Part shown: one piece after another, positions 1 to 6,940 of the stretch
How the letters are laid out: every line of letters starts with the position of its first letter
Numbering within the stretch: position 1 is the stretch's first letter
Assembly (NCBI GenBank): GCA_001768125.1
Contig: MENB01000159.1
Span: 1,970 to 9,802 of the forward strand
Direction: 5' to 3'
Origin: Armatimonadetes bacterium RBG_19FT_COMBO_69_19
Lineage (GTDB): Bacteria > Sysuimicrobiota > Sysuimicrobiia > Sysuimicrobiales > Kaftiobacteriaceae
Length of the DNA: 7,833 nucleotides
Made by a program: the position numbers and the translations under genes
Notes under the pieces: model-generated
Database searches by the model: none
What the model was told of the DNA's origin: nothing
What the model saw: the letters and a program-made list of their open reading frames with translations, nothing else

Positions 1-2
1 GC

Positions 3-1130
3 CTGCGGGCAGAGACAATGGCCACGATTGGCAACGTCGCCGGCTCGCTGTACGCGCTCTCCACCCTGGGGAGCATCGCCGGCACGTTGCTGGCCGCCTT
101 CGTGCTGCTCTCCTGGATGGGCGTGCGCACGATCGTGCACCTGCTCGGCGCGGTGATGATGGTCCTCGCCGTGCTCTCCTGGCTGACGTCGCGGCGGATC
201 GGGCCCGCGGCAGTGGGCAGCGCCCTGGCCGCCCTGCTCGTCGTGGGCGTGCCGTTTGCGAGCACCCGGGATGCGCCCCAGGGTCTGCGCTTCGAGCGGG
301 ACACGGTCTATCACCGGATCACCGTCAACGACGAGGCCGGCGTGCGGTACCTGCGGCTCGACGCCTACTGGCAGAGCGGCATGGACCTGGCCGACCCTCG
401 CCGGACGGTCTTCCCGTACTCCGACTACCTGCACCTCCCGCTCGTCTTCCGGCCGGACGCGCGCCGCGTGCTCTTCGTCGGCCTGGGCGGGGGGACCGCG
501 CCCCGCCGCTACCACGAGGATTACGCGCAGATGACGATCGACGTCGTGGAGATCGACCCGGCGGTGATCGACGCTTCGCGCCGCTACTTCGGCGTCCCCC
601 GGGACGCGCGGATGCGCCTCGTGGCGCAGGACGGGCGCCTGTTCGTATCGCGCGCGCTCGACCGTTACGACGTCATCATCCTCGACGCCTTCCTCATCGA
701 TACCATCCCGTTCCATCTCGCGACGCGGGAGTTCTTCGAGACCGTGCGCGCACACCTCACGCCCGGCGGCGTGCTCGCCAGCAACGTGATCGGCGCCCTG
801 GACGGTCCGCGCAGCGGGTTCTTCCGCGCCGTGTACAAGACGTTCCGCGAGGTGTTCGGAGCGGTGTACGTCTTCCCCACGGACTGGAGCCTCTACGACA
901 GTGAGGAAAGCCTCCGAAACATCATCGTTGTGGCCGTGAATGGCTCCGCGCCGCGCTCGCGCGGTGCGGTCCTTGCCGCGGCGGAGGCCGCCCGCGCGCA
1001 GGCCGGGGTGACCATCGAGCGGTTCGTGGAGGCGGCCGGCGATCTCTATCTGAAGCCGATCCGAATCGACGACGTGCCCGTGCTGACCGACGATTACGCG
1101 CCGGTCGAGCTGCTGGTCCAGCCGCGCTAG
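3..1130 (+). CDS. Membrane-anchored spermidine-synthase-like protein (3' part, fused MFS/spermidine synthase type)
   Basis: The gene is cut by the left edge: the frame is open from base 3, and the first ATG (base 18) falls inside what looks like a membrane segment, so the true start lies upstream. Counting from that ATG, residues 9-80 form about three hydrophobic segments, including a LYALSTLGSIAGT stretch typical of the last helices of fused MFS/spermidine synthases. A Rossmann aminopropyltransferase-like domain follows. It has the SAM-type loop GLGGGT (155-160), the acidic VEIDP (177-181), QDGR (204-207) and ILDAF (221-225), then IPFHLATREFF. The family binds S-adenosylmethionine or its decarboxylated form; genuine SpeE makes spermidine from putrescine. 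Classical SpeE carries an ES motif before the first conserved Tyr and a DSTDP-like active-site loop. Here these read ERDTVYHRITV and LDAFLID, so polyamine synthesis is doubtful and the true substrate is unknown. The stop lies four bases before the DUF951 gene. Fold assignment is confident; function is not. Confidence 0.82.
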   Translation: MRAETMATIGNVAGSLYALSTLGSIAGTLLAAFVLLSWMGVRTIVHLLGAVMMVLAVLSWLTSRRIGPAAVGSALAALLVVGVPFASTRDAPQGLRFERDTVYHRITVNDEAGVRYLRLDAYWQSGMDLADPRRTVFPYSDYLHLPLVFRPDARRVLFVGLGGGTAPRRYHEDYAQMTIDVVEIDPAVIDASRRYFGVPRDARMRLVAQDGRLFVSRALDRYDVIILDAFLIDTIPFHLATREFFETVRAHLTPGGVLASNVIGALDGPRSGFFRAVYKTFREVFGAVYVFPTDWSLYDSEESLRNIIVVAVNGSAPRSRGAVLAAAEAARAQAGVTIERFVEAAGDLYLKPIRIDDVPVLTDDYAPVELLVQPR

Positions 1131-1134
1131 AGCG

Positions 1135-1344
1135 ATGCCCGTCATCAAGCTCTACATCGGCGACGTCGTGCAGACCAGGAAGACGCATCCCTGCGGCAGC
1201 GACCAGTGGAAGGTGGAGCGTCTGGGGGCGGATCTCGGCATCCGCTGCCAGGGTTGCGGGCGGTACGTGCTGATGGACCGGGTGAAGTTCGAGCGCCGCA
1301 TCAAGCGATTCGTCAGCCGGCCGCCCGAGGCGGAAACCCGCTAG
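1135..1344 (+). CDS. yyzM: DUF951 family small zinc-ribbon-like protein (YyzM)
   Basis: This 69-residue protein matches the DUF951 pattern along nearly its whole length. It has IGDVVQTRKTHPCGSDQW near the N-terminus, then LGADLGIRCQGCGR and a basic KFERRIKRF. The cysteines C20 (HPCG), C38 and C41 (CxxCG), together with H18, look like a small metal-binding knuckle. The family is uncharacterised; a role in translation or nucleic-acid binding is only suggested by its gene company. In B. subtilis yyzM lies directly before yyaF (ychF), rpsF and ssb. Here the same order holds, with a cyclase gene inserted between DUF951 and ychF. The ATG lies four bases after the preceding stop, with no good Shine-Dalgarno sequence, so translational coupling is likely. 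The last 10 residues (RPPEAETR end) are polar and probably disordered. Confidence 0.88.
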   Translation: MPVIKLYIGDVVQTRKTHPCGSDQWKVERLGADLGIRCQGCGRYVLMDRVKFERRIKRFVSRPPEAETR

Positions 1345-1368
1345 GAGTACGCGTTCTGTATCTCGGGC

Positions 1369-1376
1369 AGAGGAAG
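1369..1376 (+). promoter_or_regulatory. Ribosome binding site of the GAF-GGDEF gene
   Basis: AGAGGAAG lies five bases before the ATG at 1382 (AGGA core seven bases away) and only two bases before the alternative TTG at 1379. The spacing favours the ATG at 1382 as the real start. Confidence 0.6.
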
Positions 1377-1381
1377 CATTG

Positions 1382-4300
1382 ATGCTCTACGCCTGGGGCA
1401 CGGCGGTGGCGGGATGGGGGATCCTGCTCGCGCTGCTGGCGGGGACGACCCCGCTGCCGTTTCCGCTGCTCGCCATTTTCGCGCTGCTCGCCGTGGTCAC
1501 GGAGTGGCTGATGGTGCCGCTCCCGCGGGGCGGGTTTCAGTCCGCCGGCCTGGCCGTGGCGTCCGCGGCGCTACTCATCGTGGGGCCGGTGTACACCGCC
1601 CTCGTCATGGCGATCGGCGTCATCGCCGGCAACGGGCTGCTGCACCGGCGTCCCTATCTCAACACGATCTTCAACAGCGGCCAGTACATCCTGTCGCTAT
1701 TGCTCGCCGGCGGCGTCTTCATCGTCGTCGACCGTCAGGCCACGTCGCTGCAGGCGCCGCTGTTCTCGGGCCGCATCGACGTCACCTTCTGGGCCGCGTT
1801 CCTCGGCGCCATCCTGACCTACATCGTGGCGAGCAGCCTGTTCGTCAGCGGCATGGTCTCCCGCCGCGGGGCGGCGCCGTTTGTCGCCGTCTTCCGCGCC
1901 AACATCGCCTGGGAGCTCGTGAACAACCTCGCCTTCGCCACGCTCGGCCTGGTGCTCGCGCTGATCTACGTCCGCTCCCTCCCCCTCGGCGCCGTGATCC
2001 TCACCGTGCCGCTCATGCTCGTCGGCTACATCCTCATGCTGTACACGACGCGCGAGCAGGCGCACCGGGAGCTGGAGATCGTCGAGCGCATCGGCCGTGC
2101 GGCGATGACCCTGAACCTCGAGGAGCTGTACGCCGCCCTGTACCAGGAGATCAGCCGCGTGATGTCGGCCGACGCCTTCTACATCGCGAGCTACGAGCCG
2201 GAGGCGGAGCGGCTGACCTTCGAGTACCTCATCGATTCCGGCCAGCGGTTTCCCCGCCAGCCCTACGACCACGGGATGGCGATGGGGGAGATCCTCAAGC
2301 GGCGTACGCCCGTGCTCATCAACCGGACGCCGGAGGATATGGACAAGCCCGACCGCTTCGAGCGCGTGGGCCGGGAGGAGCGGCGCAGCGCCTCCCTGAT
2401 GTTCGTCCCGGTGGTGAAGGGCGAGCAGACGATCGGCCTGGTGTCCGTGCAGAGCTACACCTTCTTCGCCTACCTGGAGCGCGATCTCCGCCTCCTCGAG
2501 GCCATCGCCGGCCAGGCCGCCTCCGCCATCGAGAACGCGCGGCTATTCGACGCCAGCCGCCGCAACGTCGAGCGTTTGACGACCCTGCAGCGCCTGTCCA
2601 CGGCGATCGCCGGGACGCTGGAGATGGAGACGCTCGTGCCGGCGATCGTGGAAGGGGCGCAGCAGGCGCTGGGGGTGGACCGGGCCGCCATCTACCTCGG
2701 CGACGTCCAGGGCGGTCTCGCCGACCTGTATGCCCACGGGTTCCCGGCCGAGTACGTGCCCACGATGCGGCGTGTGCTTCGCGGCCCGCTCGCCGCGTTG
2801 CCGTTCGACATCAGCAAGGCCCAGGTGATCGAGGACCTCCAGGCGCACACTGGGATGCAGGCGCTCCGCGCCAGCTTGTACGGACCGGGGGCCGACGCGA
2901 TCGGCCAGATGGAGGGCCCCCCGCGTACCATCGCCATGCTCCCGCTACTCTACCGCGGCGAACAGATCGGCGTGCTCGCGTTCTTCCATAATCGGGTCCG
3001 GCCCTACGACGCCGACGACGTGCTGCTCGCGCAGTCGATCGCGAACCAGGCGGCCATCGCCGTGAAGAACGCCACGCTCTTCGCGCAGGCACAGCGCCGG
3101 GCGGCCGAGGTCGACCTGCTCAACCGGCTGATGAGCACGCTGACGGGGACGCTGAACCTCGAGGAGCTGTTTCGCCGCATCGTCGAGGAAGTCGCCGCGA
3201 CGTTCGGGTATTCGCACGTCAGCATCCACCGCCGCGAGGGGGAGTATCTGCTGCTCCAGGCGCAGGTCGGGTACACTCGCGTGCACGACCGCATCCACAT
3301 CACGAAGGGCGTCATTGGCCGCGTGGCGCGCACGGGAAAGTCCATCCTCGTCGCGGACGTCAGCCGCGAGCGGGAGTACATCTCTGCCGATCCCACGATC
3401 CAGGCGGAAGCCGCCGTGCCCATCCTCGGCGACGAGCACGTCATCGGCGTCCTGAACATCGAGGCGCGCGCCGACCGGACACTTTCCCAGACCGACCTGA
3501 CCCTGCTGGAGACCCTCGCTCGCCAGCTCTCCATCGCCCTGCGCAACGCCACGCTCTACGAGGAAGCAAAGCAGGCGCGGGACGAGCTCAGCGTGCTGTA
3601 CGAGGCGGCGAAGGCGATCAGCAGCTCGCTGGAGGTGGAGTCCGTCCTGGACAACCTCGTTCAGGTTCCCTGCCGCGCCTTCGGCTACGAGTACGGCGCG
3701 ATCCTGCTCACCGATGATCGCAGCGGGGATCTCATCGTCGAGGCGACGTACGGGTCCCCGCCGGGCACCCACGGCTACCGCATCCCCTCGGGCAAAGGCA
3801 TCACGGGCTGGGTGCAGCGCACCGGCAAGGCGGAGAACGTCGCCGATGTGCGGCAGGACGTGCGCTACATCGGCGTCAACGACCGGATCGGGTCCGAGAT
3901 CGCCGTGCCGCTGATCAGCGAAGGGCGCGTGATCGGTGTCTTCAACGTGGAGAGCCCCCGCAAGGCCGCCTTCGGGCCGCGCGACATGAGCATCCTCACC
4001 ACCCTGGCCGGCTACGCGACGATCGCCATCCACAATGCGCGGCTCTTCGAGCAGACCAAGCAGCTGGCGATCACGGACGGCCTCACCGAGCTGTTCAACC
4101 ACCGGTACCTGCACGAGGCGATGGAGCGCGCGCTGGAGCGCTGCACCCGGGACGGCCAGCCGCTCGCGCTGATCATGCTCGAGATCGACAACTTCAAGCG
4201 GTACAACGACACCTACGGGCACCAGCGCGGGGACGAGGTGCTGCGCACGGTGGCTGACCTGCTGCGCAAGGGCAGCCGCACCAGCGATCTCGAGGCCCGC

Positions 4301-4570
4301 TACGGCGGGGACGAGTTCATGATCGTGCTGCCCAACACCCCGAAGGAGACGGCCTACGACGTGGCCGAGCGCCTCCGCCGCGCCGTGGAGGCGTATCCGT
4401 TCTTCCTCGGGGAGAGCCTCGTGCCCTCGGTGACGCTCAGCGTCGGTGTGGCGGCGAGCCCGGAGGACGGCCAGACCGTTGACGCCCTGGTCGATGCCGT
4501 GGACCGCGCCCAGTACACCGCCAAACGCTCCGGCGGCAACAAGGTACAGGTAGCCCACGTCTTCCACTAG
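1382..4570 (+). CDS. Membrane diguanylate cyclase with four GAF domains (TM x ~8 – GAF x4 – GGDEF)
   Basis: This 1062-residue sensor probably makes cyclic di-GMP from two GTP at the inner face of the membrane. Residues 1-223 contain about eight hydrophobic segments (near 5-23, 28-46, 54-70, 71-88, 100-117, 136-157, 182-198, 203-223). Four GAF domains follow (about 238-390, 397-568, 577-727, 736-890). Each opens with a TLNLEEL-like helix and ends with an AIENARLF-like signalling helix (ASAIENARLF, AIAVKNATLF, SIALRNATLY, TIAIHNARLF). The GGDEF domain spans about 894-1059. It has YGGDEF (GGDEF at 975-979, bases 4304-4318), an intact product-inhibition I-site RTSD (966-969) five residues before it, and NDTYGH and GDEVLR for guanine binding. 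The usual metal-binding Asp of DIDxFK is Glu (E934, codon 4181-4183). There is no EAL or HD-GYP domain and no conserved phytochrome bilin Cys that I can recognise, so the GAF ligands are unknown. It probably shares a transcript with DUF951 and ychF, starting 37 bases after DUF951 and ending 12 bases before ychF. Confidence 0.93.
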   Translation: MLYAWGTAVAGWGILLALLAGTTPLPFPLLAIFALLAVVTEWLMVPLPRGGFQSAGLAVASAALLIVGPVYTALVMAIGVIAGNGLLHRRPYLNTIFNSGQYILSLLLAGGVFIVVDRQATSLQAPLFSGRIDVTFWAAFLGAILTYIVASSLFVSGMVSRRGAAPFVAVFRANIAWELVNNLAFATLGLVLALIYVRSLPLGAVILTVPLMLVGYILMLYTTREQAHRELEIVERIGRAAMTLNLEELYAALYQEISRVMSADAFYIASYEPEAERLTFEYLIDSGQRFPRQPYDHGMAMGEILKRRTPVLINRTPEDMDKPDRFERVGREERRSASLMFVPVVKGEQTIGLVSVQSYTFFAYLERDLRLLEAIAGQAASAIENARLFDASRRNVERLTTLQRLSTAIAGTLEMETLVPAIVEGAQQALGVDRAAIYLGDVQGGLADLYAHGFPAEYVPTMRRVLRGPLAALPFDISKAQVIEDLQAHTGMQALRASLYGPGADAIGQMEGPPRTIAMLPLLYRGEQIGVLAFFHNRVRPYDADDVLLAQSIANQAAIAVKNATLFAQAQRRAAEVDLLNRLMSTLTGTLNLEELFRRIVEEVAATFGYSHVSIHRREGEYLLLQAQVGYTRVHDRIHITKGVIGRVARTGKSILVADVSREREYISADPTIQAEAAVPILGDEHVIGVLNIEARADRTLSQTDLTLLETLARQLSIALRNATLYEEAKQARDELSVLYEAAKAISSSLEVESVLDNLVQVPCRAFGYEYGAILLTDDRSGDLIVEATYGSPPGTHGYRIPSGKGITGWVQRTGKAENVADVRQDVRYIGVNDRIGSEIAVPLISEGRVIGVFNVESPRKAAFGPRDMSILTTLAGYATIAIHNARLFEQTKQLAITDGLTELFNHRYLHEAMERALERCTRDGQPLALIMLEIDNFKRYNDTYGHQRGDEVLRTVADLLRKGSRTSDLEARYGGDEFMIVLPNTPKETAYDVAERLRRAVEAYPFFLGESLVPSVTLSVGVAASPEDGQTVDALVDAVDRAQYTAKRSGGNKVQVAHVFH
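2111..2129 (+). repeat. 19-bp direct repeat, copy 1 (start of GAF1)
   Basis: CTGAACCTCGAGGAGCTGT encodes LNLEEL at the entry helix of the first GAF domain. An identical 19-mer occurs at 3152-3170 at the same place in the third GAF domain. It is a coding repeat consistent with GAF duplication. Confidence 0.7.
3152..3170 (+). repeat. 19-bp direct repeat, copy 2 (start of GAF3)
   Basis: This is an exact copy of 2111-2129, encoding LNLEEL at the entry helix of the third GAF domain. The flanking bases diverge quickly, so the identity is limited to this helix. Confidence 0.7.
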
Positions 4571-4582
4571 AACGCATACCGT

Positions 4583-5677
4583 GTGGGCCTCTCCATCGGG
4601 ATCGTCGGCCTCCCGAACGCCGGCAAGTCCACCGTCTTCAACGCCCTGACCCGCGCCGCGGTTGCCGTCGCCGCGTACCCGTTCACCACGATCGAGCCGC
4701 ACCACGGCGTCGTCCCGGTGCCCGACCCGCGCCTGGCGGCCGTGGCCGCCGTCACGCATCCCGATCGCACCGTTCAGGCCACCGTCGATTTCGTCGACAT
4801 CGCGGGCCTCGTCCGCGGCGCGTCGGCCGGCGAGGGGCTGGGCAACCAGTTCCTCGGCCACATCCGCGAGGTGGATGCCGTCGCCCACGTCGTGCGCTGC
4901 TTCCCCGATCCGGACGTGCCGCACGTGGAAGGCGCGGTCGATCCGGTGCGGGACATCGAGGTCGTGGAGACCGAGTTGGCGCTCGCCGACCTCGCCGTAG
5001 TCGAGCGCGAGATCGAACACACCCACAGCCGCGTGCGCGCGCATGACGCCCGTGCCGAGGAGCACCTCGCGATGCTGAAGGCCGTGGCCGAGGCGCTCAA
5101 GCGGGGTGTGCAGGGCCGGCGGCTGCCGCCGAATGCCGACCGCGGCGCCCTGCTGCGCCCGCTTCGTCTGCTGACGGACAAACCGGTGGTCTACGTCGCC
5201 AATGTCGCCGAGACCGACCTCCCGGCCGGAGGCCCGGGGGCGGACCGGGTCCGGGAGCATGCCAGGGAGGTGGGGGCGGGGGCTGTCGTCCTCGCCGCGA
5301 AGCTCGAGGCCGACGCCGCCGCCCTGACGGAAGCCGAGGCGGCCGAATTCCTGCGCGCCTACGGTCTGGAGGAGCGGGGCCTCCAGACGCTAATCCACGC
5401 CGCTTACCGCCTGCTCGACCTCGTCACCTACCTCAGCACCGCCTCCAAGGAGGTCCGGGCGTGGTCGGTGGCGCGGGGGACCCGGGCCCCCCAGGCCGCG
5501 GGCCAGATCCACACCGACATGGAGCGGGGCTTCATCCGGGCCGAGGTCATCCAGTGGGAGGCGCTGGTCAAGGCAGGCTCGCTGCGGGCCGCGCACGACC
5601 ACGGCCTGGTCCGCCTGGAGGGCAAGGAGTACGTCATCCAGGACGGAGACGTCGTCCAGTTCCGCTTCGCCGTCTAG
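4583..5677 (+). CDS. ychF: Redox-regulated ribosome-associated ATPase/GTPase YchF (EngD, Obg family)
   Basis: This 364-residue protein has the family's usual length (E. coli YchF is 363). YchF is an Obg-related P-loop protein of the cytosol that binds ribosomes and prefers ATP over GTP. The P-loop is GLPNAGKS (9-16; most members have NVGKS). Next come YPFTTIEP and VPVPDPRL, the DxxG motif DIAGL (72-76) with the hydrophobic residue replacing catalytic Gln, and RGASAGEGLGNQFL. The G4 site NVAE (207-210) replaces NKxD, as expected for the relaxed nucleotide specificity of this family. A coiled-coil-like helical insert lies near 125-175. The C-terminal TGS domain (about 281-363) includes KEVRAWSVARGT, APQAAGQIHTDMERGFIRAEV and QDGDVVQFRF. 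The GTG at 4583 gives the standard MGLxxGIVGLPN N-terminus. It has no clear Shine-Dalgarno sequence and starts 12 bases after the upstream stop, so coupled translation is likely. In B. subtilis ychF (yyaF) directly precedes rpsF; here about 1.5 kb intervenes. Confidence 0.96.
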   Translation: MGLSIGIVGLPNAGKSTVFNALTRAAVAVAAYPFTTIEPHHGVVPVPDPRLAAVAAVTHPDRTVQATVDFVDIAGLVRGASAGEGLGNQFLGHIREVDAVAHVVRCFPDPDVPHVEGAVDPVRDIEVVETELALADLAVVEREIEHTHSRVRAHDARAEEHLAMLKAVAEALKRGVQGRRLPPNADRGALLRPLRLLTDKPVVYVANVAETDLPAGGPGADRVREHAREVGAGAVVLAAKLEADAAALTEAEAAEFLRAYGLEERGLQTLIHAAYRLLDLVTYLSTASKEVRAWSVARGTRAPQAAGQIHTDMERGFIRAEVIQWEALVKAGSLRAAHDHGLVRLEGKEYVIQDGDVVQFRFAV

Positions 5678-5682
5678 AATCA

Positions 5683-5700
5683 CGCGGGTTTCACCCAGCG
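5683..5700 (+). terminator. Weak hairpin after ychF (possible terminator)
   Basis: GGGT-TTC-ACCC with an outer CGC/GCG pair and one bulged A forms a short stem just after the ychF stop at 5677. No T-tract follows, so it is at best a weak or Rho-assisted end of the upstream operon. Confidence is low. Confidence 0.22.
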
Positions 5701-5743
5701 AGACAAGCACGGAAGGGGCCCGCCCGGTCCTCCGCCGAACCAT

Positions 5744-5832
5744 CCTACCCGTCAGACGATCACGTCCGCGGAGACGCTGCGCGATCACCTGGCCCTCGTC
5801 CGGCAGCGCGGGTACGCCATCGACACGGAGAG
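5744..5832 (+). pseudogene. Remnant of an IclR-family transcription regulator (C-terminal effector domain piece)
   Basis: Read in the frame of base 5756, this stretch gives TRQTITSAETLRDHLAL followed by VRQRGYAIDTES. The family's C-terminal domain has a characteristic run of the form 'R-T-I-T-(D/S)-x-E-x-L-x-x-x-L-x-x-V-R-x-x-G-Y-A-x-D-x-E-E'. The fit extends over about 28 residues. There is no helix-turn-helix part upstream: the bases before 5744 give only a Pro/Gly-rich, non-IclR translation and run back to the end of ychF. The reading ends in a TGA near 5868 after switching into a frame that matches another family. IclR proteins control sugar-acid and aromatic catabolism, including kdgR-type control of 2-keto-3-deoxygluconate genes, which suits the neighbouring kinase. 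The piece is short, so the call rests on motif recognition. Confidence 0.55.
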
Positions 5833-5844
5833 CATGAAGAGCTG

Positions 5845-5961
5845 GGGCCCTTCGTCCCCGGAGACGTGATCGAGGTGGACGTGGAAGGCATCGGCGTGCT
5901 GCGCAATCCGGTGGCCGGCCGGGCGGTCGACCGGCGGTACGCGCAGGCCCTCGGCCTGTGA
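5845..5961 (+). pseudogene. Remnant of a fumarylacetoacetate hydrolase (FAH) family enzyme, C-terminal end
   Basis: In the frame of base 5845 the translation is GPFVPGDVIEVDVEGIGV followed by LRNPVAGRAVDRR and a TGA at 5959-5961. FAH-family proteins end with '(L/F)xPGDVVEVEIEGIGxLRNPV', and this stretch matches position by position. Only about 38 residues remain of a normal 250-300-residue enzyme; the catalytic metal-binding and ExE parts are absent. It abuts the IclR remnant in another frame, which suggests a deletion joined the two. FAH-family enzymes include 2-keto-3-deoxy-sugar-acid dehydratases and acylpyruvases, often encoded beside kdgK-like kinases. The terminal TGA overlaps a GTG at 5958 in the kinase frame, but the kinase probably starts at 5991. 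Confidence 0.65.
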
Positions 5962-5976
5962 GCGAAAGGGCTCGTC

Positions 5977-5982
5977 GGGAGG
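5977..5982 (+). promoter_or_regulatory. Ribosome binding site of kdgK-like gene
   Basis: GGGAGG lies eight bases before the GTG at 5991 and selects it over the in-frame GTG at 5958, which has no such site. Starting at 5991 also gives the family-typical N-terminus MPDVVTIGETMLRL. Confidence 0.75.
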
Positions 5983-5990
5983 CGTCATCC

Positions 5991-6935
5991 GTGCCTGACG
6001 TGGTCACGATCGGAGAGACCATGCTGCGGCTCTCGGCCCCTCCGGGCGTGCCTCTGGAGGCCGCGTCCCACCTCTTCGTGCACGTCGCCGGGGCGGAGTC
6101 CAACGTTGCCGTGGCCATGAGCCGGCTCGGGACCAGCGCCGGATGGATCTCCCGACTGACCGACAATTCGCTCGGGCGCCGCATCTACAGCGACATCCGG
6201 TCCCACGGCGTGGATGTGTCGCGGGTGCTGTGGACCCGCGCGGATCGGATCGGGACCTATTTCCTCGAACTCGGTCGGGTCCCCCGGCCCGGGCGCGTGA
6301 TCTACGACCGGGCCGGATCGGCCATGGCGATGATCAGTCCGGACGAGGTGGACTGGGTCTACGTCCGTGAGGCCAAGGTGGTCCACCTCAGCGGGATCAC
6401 CCCCGGCCTCAGTCCATCCTGCCGCACGCTCGTGGCGCGGGCGATCGACGAGGCGCGGGCGGCCCGGATCTTCGTGTCGTTCGACGTGAACTATCGGGCG
6501 CTGTTGTGGACGCCGGCGGAAGCGGCGGCCGCGCTCGGGGCCCTGTTGCCGAAGGTCAGTATCCTCATCTGCACCGCCGCCGATGCCCGCCTGCTCTTCG
6601 GGGTGGAGGGCGACGCCGCGACCGTGGCGGAGGCCCTGCGCGCCCGGTTTCGGCCCGAGGTCGCCGTGGTCACCGACGGCGTGCACTTCGCGGCGGCGGC
6701 TGGGGCGCGTCTGTTTCAGCGGGACGGCTACCAGGTCGAGACGGTGGACCGCATCGGCGCCGGTGACGCGTTTGCGGCGGGCTTCCTCCACGGCTACCTC
6801 ACCGACGGGGTGGAACGTGGACTCGCCGACGGCGCGGCCCTGGCGGCGCTGAAGCACACGTATTACGGGGACACGGTGTGGGCGTCGGCGGAGGACGTGC
6901 AGCGGCTGATCTCCGGCGATGAGGTCTGGCGGTAG
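5991..6935 (+). CDS. kdgK: PfkB-family carbohydrate kinase, probable 2-dehydro-3-deoxygluconokinase
   Basis: This 314-residue cytosolic kinase probably phosphorylates 2-keto-3-deoxygluconate to KDPG with ATP, feeding KDPG aldolase in hexuronate or Entner-Doudoroff breakdown. Family signs are VTIGETMLRL at the N-terminus, VAGAESNVAVAMSRLG (33-47), HLSGITPGLS (132-141), FDVNYRALLW (164-173) and the anion-hole/catalytic motif DRIGAGDAFAAGF (253-265, catalytic Asp 259). ALKHTYYGD near the C-terminus also resembles KDG kinases. The GAESN, HLSGIT and DVNYR motifs favour KdgK over ribokinase or fructokinase, but other keto-sugar-acid kinases of the group are possible. At 196-203 the usual N..E motif of PfkB proteins is replaced by TAADARLL. 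The frame looks fully intact, whereas pieces of other genes on both sides are broken, so it may be the survivor of a catabolic cluster. An in-frame GTG at 5958 would add 11 residues without a ribosome binding site. Confidence 0.85.
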   Translation: MPDVVTIGETMLRLSAPPGVPLEAASHLFVHVAGAESNVAVAMSRLGTSAGWISRLTDNSLGRRIYSDIRSHGVDVSRVLWTRADRIGTYFLELGRVPRPGRVIYDRAGSAMAMISPDEVDWVYVREAKVVHLSGITPGLSPSCRTLVARAIDEARAARIFVSFDVNYRALLWTPAEAAAALGALLPKVSILICTAADARLLFGVEGDAATVAEALRARFRPEVAVVTDGVHFAAAAGARLFQRDGYQVETVDRIGAGDAFAAGFLHGYLTDGVERGLADGAALAALKHTYYGDTVWASAEDVQRLISGDEVWR

Positions 6936-6940
6936 GAGGC

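Noticed and set aside
1414..2991. A 525-codon + strand frame overlapping the cyclase gene
   Set aside because: Its translation is Arg/Ala/Pro/Gly-rich with no domain and no ribosome binding site; it is an out-of-frame shadow of the membrane and GAF region.
2945..5260. A 771-codon open frame on the minus strand across the cyclase and ychF genes
   Set aside because: The + strand frames encode clear GAF, GGDEF and YchF proteins. The antisense reading is rich in Val, Arg, Gly and Ala, matches no family I recognise, and is expected from GC-rich third positions.
5461..5961. A single 166-codon gene ending in the FAH-like motif
   Set aside because: Its first 70 codons lie out of frame inside ychF, and only the last 38 residues resemble a protein family, so it is an accidental open frame leading into a remnant.
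5958..5990. kdgK start at the GTG overlapping the FAH remnant stop
   Set aside because: No ribosome binding site precedes it, and the 11 added residues are not family-like. The GTG at 5991 has GGGAGG eight bases upstream.
5390..6184. A 264-codon minus-strand frame covering the remnant block
   Set aside because: It crosses the ends of ychF and kdgK in antisense and shows no recognisable motifs, while the + strand gives specific family matches.
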